Below, piece after piece: positions 9,879 through 13,822 of a stretch of DNA of 13,822 bases. The notes beneath the pieces are model-generated. The model had not been told where the DNA came from and searched no databases. It was given only the letters and a program-made list of their open reading frames with translations. Source of the stretch: Podila epigama (Eukaryota > Mortierellomycota > Mortierellomycetes > Mortierellales > Mortierellaceae); contig JAAAVE010000104.1 of assembly GCA_015679605.1 (NCBI GenBank), forward strand, positions 19,662 through 33,483. Reading direction: 5' to 3'. The first letter of the stretch is position 1; each line of letters starts with the position of its first letter. Position numbers and translations under genes: made by a program.

Positions 9879-12030
9879 TCAGGCTGATCTCTTCCAAAGA
9901 TGAAAAGACAACGTCTTTTCAAGGCTGGGCTGGTGCATCGGCCTGACTGTCCCAAGGTCCGGTACAAGAGGCTGGTAAGAAAGCTGAGGTCGTACGAGGA
10001 CAAGAGTCCTCAGCACCCTCATCCACGCTATCTCAGGAATTCGTCTCAAAACCCCTCTCGCAAGTGAAGAAATCACGCCCTAAAAAAAATTGTATTTTGG
10101 TTTTGGCCGACATGGAAACGTCAAGAGAGTGAAGCAAAGTCTTTAACCTTGTGATAAAGGAAGAAGAGCATTCGACAGAGACATACCTTCGTCCCAAGCA
10201 AGCTAGAAGCTTGACCACACGTGAAAGCTCTTTTGACAATTGGATATCTCTCTTCATAATATTCCTCGAAAACACGCGTCAGCTCTTCTTGTGAGTTGGG
10301 TCTGAAGACACAAATCCAATTAGCTAGAGCAGCCGCGTCATGGATAGCTGTCGTTGCTCCTGCTCCTCCTGAAGGATTTATCTAATGTGTGTACATGCAT
10401 ATATTTCGTTGGAATAAGCGAGCAAGCAAAGGGACAATCGCGTTCTCACCATTGTTAGCAATCTCGTAGAAAAAAAGAGAATTGTGACGCAGTTCTTTTC
10501 TCTTGTGAAATCTCGAACGCGTTGTACCTTGTGACATGCTAAGAGAGAGAGAAATAGAAGGATGAGCAACAATAAATGAAAAGTTAGATTGTCATGGTAA
10601 CACTCATGAAGCACTTGCCTTTCAACCAAAAAAAAAAGGTAGGTGCTACACATTACCATCGCCAAGAAGCACTGACCGACCACCATACCATGTTTTGAAC
10701 AGCTTTTCTTCTAGCATCACTTTGGAGACTAATTCTTCGGGTGACCTGTCAATCAAATCCCCGAGGAACAAGGGCTTTTCACCAGGCCAATGTGGTAATG
10801 CAATATGGCGCACTGCCTCAAACATGGCCTCCGCAGCTTCAGGCCCCCACTCTGAAGCACGGAAGGCATCGTTGATTTTGGTCGTTTGTTTGGTTAGGCG
10901 CTCCTGTGCTGTCCAACAAATAGTGTTACTCTTGGTCGTAAATGTTGTGAGCTGTTTTGAGACAATAGAAACAGCATGTCAGTCTACATGGTGCATGGAT
11001 CTAATGTTATGCCACCCCTCCGAGTAATAAGTAACAAGTGCTCTATACCGTGTATGGTCCAGAGATGACAGAGTGACATATACTTTCTGGCTCCTTGAGG
11101 CGCGTAAACTCCTCTGGGTCCAACGCCTTTGTCTGCCCGATGAGACAGACGAATCTGGAGGGAAGGTCCGTATTATCTGAGCCAGGCAACGCTTTCTTCA
11201 AACGAAGGCTCTTGTACAGCTGTTGGCGTACGGCCGAATACGCACCATCTGCTCCAACGATGATGTCGCCCTCGTAATAACTATTATCAGAACACCGGAG
11301 CGTGACCGCCTCACTACCTTGTTTAATGGCAAGAACCTTTTTGCCCAAGAGAATGTTCTCGGCTCCTACTTCTTGTACCAGCATAGCATGTAAATCTGGT
11401 CGAGAGACGATATATTCTTGGCCACCACCCCTATCAACAAGTTGAAAAAAGTATAATAGCGTTTGTGAATTTTTGGCTCTTCGCATTTGATACTCTGTTT
11501 TTTTTTTTAGTCAATGGATACTGGACAGTTACATGGTTGTTCGTCTAGAGTAGTCAAGAGAGTTGATCTGCTTTAGCTTTTTGTTGAAAATTTTGATTTC
11601 ATGGTAAGGCTTGCCGAGATTCTGGAGATCTTTGTATAGGCCTACTTGTTCAAGAAGCGATCGGATGGTCACGCCCACAGACATGGCCGAACCTAGCGAA
11701 TACCGAGAGGGGTGAGGAGATGGTTGAAAACAGTCCAGGAGTAGTAAGAAGTGTGTGAGAGGCGTGAGTAAGCGCGTAGTACGCGTGTGATGATGTTTTC
11801 TCATTGAAACGAATGGTAGTTATGAAAGACTGAGATATATGTTTTTTTCTTTCTTTTTTTTTTTTACCAAACGGCTTCATTTCCTTGGCGCGTTCAAAGA
11901 TCATGAAAGGGATGCCACCCTTCTTCAGAAAGATGGCCAAGGCCAAACCTCCAATACCTGCCCCTACAATCAGGACTTTGGGACCTTGCCTGCTCGGAGT
12001 CTCGTATAATGCCTCTTGTGTCCTTGTCAT
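9879..12030 (-). CDS. FAD-dependent monooxygenase (class A flavoprotein, FAD_binding_3 type), complete, 7 exons, 468 aa
   Basis: Minus-strand exons are 12030-11868, 11692-11533, 11430-11049, 10951-10657, 10538-10528, 10381-10187 and 10079-9879, summing to 1407 nt. The protein starts with a Rossmann FAD site (VLIVGAGIGG, residues 19-28, with acidic E46 in IFERA). It then has the DG motif (IIVGADGAYSAVR, 164-176) and the GD motif (LLGDACHKINPSGGAG, 331-345) that binds the FAD ribityl and pyrophosphate. These three motifs define NAD(P)H-dependent aromatic hydroxylase-like monooxygenases (salicylate hydroxylase, zeaxanthin epoxidase relatives), which hydroxylate or epoxidise small molecules. The substrate cannot be told from sequence. 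No signal peptide or clear membrane anchor is seen. The ATG at 12030 has A at -3; in-frame sequence further upstream lacks an ATG. Introns are 175, 102, 97, 118, 146 and 107 nt. Confidence 0.92.
10528..10538 (-). other. 11-nt micro-exon of the monooxygenase gene
   Basis: On the minus strand CATGTCACAAG lies between a TTAG acceptor and a GTACAA donor. Exon 4 ends with GATG (phase 1), so the micro-exon completes D-A-C-H-K, and the next exon (from 10381) reads I-N-P-S-G-G. Together they give the exact GD motif of the family. Skipping the micro-exon removes A-C-H-K and shifts the frame. Reading through instead of splicing after it meets a stop 149 nt downstream. Confidence 0.85.
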
Positions 12031-12744
12031 TCTTGTAGAATATAACAGAATATGTGAGTGTGTGAGTGGTGCGCCAAGGGCTGTTAATGTTGAAAGGCGA
12101 ATAGGAGCATTCAAAGAAAAAAGAAAAAAGAAAAAGAAACGAGAAAAAAGACATGAAAAGAGAGATATGAGAAACCAAAAGAATGGAAATTTCTATCTGG
12201 GCACAAGCAATGAGATGCACTCCAACCATCTGAGCCTGGGCCGCTATTGCTATCAGCGAAAGAAAAAATAACAATCGCGTCAATTGTTCTGCCTATGGGT
12301 TACAAAGCATTCACAATGTCATTCCTTATTTGGAGCGATTGGTATGAAGACAGTGAATAAAGATCTCCCTCCTTTCGACCAATGCAAAAAAAAATTTTCT
12401 GAACGCGTCTACTTATTTTTGTTCAGGGAGTTCCCTCGTCCCTCATGCATGAAGATGTGGGCATTTAAAAAAAAAAAAAAAAAAAGATAGCACCAGAACG
12501 CGCCATTTTTCACTGCTCATTTGTTGGATCGCCATAAACGGGTTCATCTTCATCAAACGTGAATGAGAAAGAAAACATAAAAAAAGTGAGTGCCAGAAAG
12601 TAAAGATTGGCCAGAATCCCGAAGCATCTTTTCTTTCTTATTTTATTTTCTTTTTCGACTTCTACTTATGTGTTTTGTGCATCGATGTAACAATCCATTC
12701 GAGGAACAGGACCAAGGAACATCAGTAAAAAAAAAGTAGTATGA
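12031..12744. other. Intergenic region upstream of the monooxygenase gene
   Basis: These 714 nt hold the promoter of the monooxygenase gene and the 3' end of the secreted-protein gene, both on the minus strand. The sequence is rich in A/T homopolymers, including a run of 19 A at 12467-12485. On the minus strand the 60 nt before the monooxygenase ATG contain TTATATT and CA-rich sequence. An ACGCGT (MluI-type) hexamer occurs at 12403-12408. A signal-peptide-like reading frame without ATG is discussed under findings. No gene is supported. Confidence 0.6.
12467..12485. repeat. Homopolymer run of 19 A
   Basis: An uninterrupted run of 19 A lies between the secreted-protein gene and the monooxygenase promoter. 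It may act as a rigid nucleosome-excluding element of the kind found in fungal promoters, or be a slippage product. No retrocopied gene body is seen upstream of it. Confidence 0.8.
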
Positions 12745-13041
12745 CTAAGCAGTGTGGGGACATTTGGCATGGCACAAAAGGTAGAACCGGGCGAAGAGCA
12801 ATTTGTTGCACTCGACTGCTTTTGTATCATCTTTACATTCGGTGACCTGAGGCTTCTGCTTCAGCAAGCATGTTCGGATGCACTTGGCGCGCGCGATCGC
12901 CGCCTCATTAAGAGATGGAGAACCAGGTCCTGGCAATGGGGTATGTACTTTCGTCGTGGGGATAGGATCATCACTTTGGGCATTGACCGACATAGCCATC
13001 ATGGCAACCATCGTGACCACAAAAGAGAGTGAGACCTTCAT
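12745..13041 (-). CDS. Small secreted six-cysteine protein, intronless, 98 aa
   Basis: I do not recognise a named family. The N-terminus is a classical signal peptide: K2, a hydrophobic core (about residues 5-17) and a likely cut after VNA (21/22). The mature chain of about 77 aa starts with an acidic and Pro/Thr/Gly-rich stretch (22-43) and then has a compact domain with cysteines at 54, 58, 69, 78, 90 and 94. The spacing is CX3C-X10-C-X8-C-X11-CX3C, a symmetric twin-CX3C arrangement that suggests a helical hairpin closed by disulphides (inference). The start codon has favourable context (GCCATGA). The opposite strand is also open, but only this strand gives a signal peptide and a regular cysteine pattern. 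It could be a cell-wall or secreted effector-like peptide; its function is unknown. Confidence 0.75.
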   Translation of the reverse strand: MKVSLSFVVTMVAMMAMSVNAQSDDPIPTTKVHTPLPGPGSPSLNEAAIARAKCIRTCLLKQKPQVTECKDDTKAVECNKLLFARFYLLCHAKCPHTA

Positions 13042-13752
13042 GGCGAATTATACAATGTATTTGTCTAAAGTAAAGAATAGAATGATAATGTTGAGGAAAC
13101 TTGAAGATCTTCGAGAATCACAGTTTTTCTTTTTTCTTTCGCTATTGTTATTGTAGTTATTGTTTACACGTTCTTTCTTTCTTTTTCTTTCTTTTGCTTC
13201 TGTTTGCTCTTTACTGATACTGCAAGTTTTCTTTGTTGCTCTTGACGCAAAAGTAGAATATAATAAAAAAAAAGGTGAAAAGTGAACGCGCCTGGGCACA
13301 AACGTGGATGGATACCTTTGTAGGTTTCTTATCGCAATTGTCGAATGCCTGGCAATCTTTTTTTTTTTTCTTTTTTTCTTTCTTTTGTTCTTCTTGTTGC
13401 TGTTGTTGTGCTCAACTGGGTGTCGAGGAAGATGACCTGGCTACCTTGAGGTGTATCAAGAAAATGACAAAGAAAAAAAGCGTCGTAATGTGAAAAAAAT
13501 AATTCACAATGGGAGCGAAAGAGATGAAAAAAGGTGCAAAGTGTTATGTAAAAAAGTAGAAAAGAGAGAAAAGAATGCAACTAGTGTAAAAAGCAAGAAA
13601 GAAGGAAAAAAAAAAAAAAAAGACCCACGCCCTGATTTTTTTTTCTCAAGGCGATAGGGGTGGTAAAATATGAAGACAATAATTATGCTCCTTTTTCAAT
13701 CGCAAAATGAGCGGTACACAAGGGCCTCGCGAAATAAAGGGTTGCTAGTATT
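13042..13752. other. Low-complexity intergenic region
   Basis: These 711 nt include the promoter of the secreted-protein gene. There are pyrimidine tracts at about 13124-13205 and 13358-13390, an AATATAAT element at 13256-13263 (about 215 nt before the ATG, seen as ATTATATT on the minus strand), purine- and A-rich sequence at 13460-13620, and an A run near 13606-13621. Open frames here are lysine- or phenylalanine-rich translations of these tracts. I see no convincing gene. Confidence 0.6.
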
Positions 13753-13822
13753 CTATAGTGAGTTCACCCTGAAGATATCGACAACAGCAAGGATAGTCCG
13801 CACGCCAATGATACCAACAAAA
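13753..13822 (-). CDS. Possible 3' end of a further gene (partial, hydrophobic C-terminus)
   Basis: The minus strand entering from the right edge is open for 22 codons ending FVGIIGVRTILAVVDIFRV plus NSL and a TAG stop (13755-13753). The peptide is hydrophobic with one Arg and one Asp, like the end of a membrane segment, and uses ATC, GTC and TTC codons as the confident genes do. Too little is present to name a family, and the plus strand is also open here, so this remains a weak call. Confidence 0.35.
   Translation of the reverse strand, partial: FVGIIGVRTILAVVDIFRVNSL

Noticed and set aside
10450-10462. A 13-nt second micro-exon in the monooxygenase (would give HK-IANNGG)
   Set aside because: Splicing straight from 10528 to an acceptor before 10381 has the same length and gives HKINPSGG, the better family match, with one intron fewer. 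The CTAAC inside the supposed exon looks more like a branch-point motif.
12031-12114. N-terminal extension of the monooxygenase upstream of 12030
   Set aside because: The open frame there begins with TTG, not ATG, and adds nothing conserved before the GAGIGG motif.
13316-13357. Possible minus-strand cysteine-containing exon (DCQAFDNCDKKPTK before a GTATCC donor)
   Set aside because: The sequence before it is a purine run without an acceptable 3' splice site, and no partner exons with cysteines or a signal peptide were found nearby.

Overview
The window is nuclear DNA of a fungus. Its genes carry many short GT-AG introns (about 90-330 nt) and are closely packed. Non-coding stretches are full of long A and T runs, and there is no operon structure. 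The flavoprotein gene resembles the large FAD-monooxygenase families of early-diverging fungi, and the intron density fits too, so I infer Mucoromycota, perhaps Mortierellomycotina. That placement is from memory of the families and was not tested by a search.

Layout, left to right. (1) 42-7879, plus strand: a complete ten-exon gene for the catalytic subunit of DNA polymerase epsilon (POL2/POLE), 2276 aa after splicing, with all exonuclease, polymerase, iron-sulphur and zinc-finger signatures intact. (2) 7880-8214: a T-rich convergent 3' region holding a short minisatellite and a hairpin that contains a tRNA-Ser-like A box. (3) 8215-9683, minus strand: a complete five-exon gene for the retromer subunit VPS29 (188 aa), whose first coding exon is only the ATG. 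(4) 9684-9878: a 195-nt spacer. (5) 9879-12030, minus strand: a seven-exon gene for a class A FAD-dependent monooxygenase (468 aa) with an 11-nt micro-exon coding part of the GD motif. (6) 12031-12744: AT-rich spacer. (7) 12745-13041, minus strand: an intronless small secreted protein with six cysteines. (8) 13042-13752: low-complexity spacer. (9) 13753-13822, minus strand: possibly the last codons of a further gene running off the window.

The genes do not form a pathway: replication, endosomal sorting, an oxidoreductase of unknown substrate and a secreted peptide are simply neighbours. I see no mobile element, CRISPR array, complete tRNA, rRNA gene or defence system, and I do not claim a new system. 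The least explained items are the six-cysteine secreted protein, the tRNA-like hairpin and the micro-exon. All exon joins below were worked out by hand from splice-site motifs, reading phase and conserved protein motifs.
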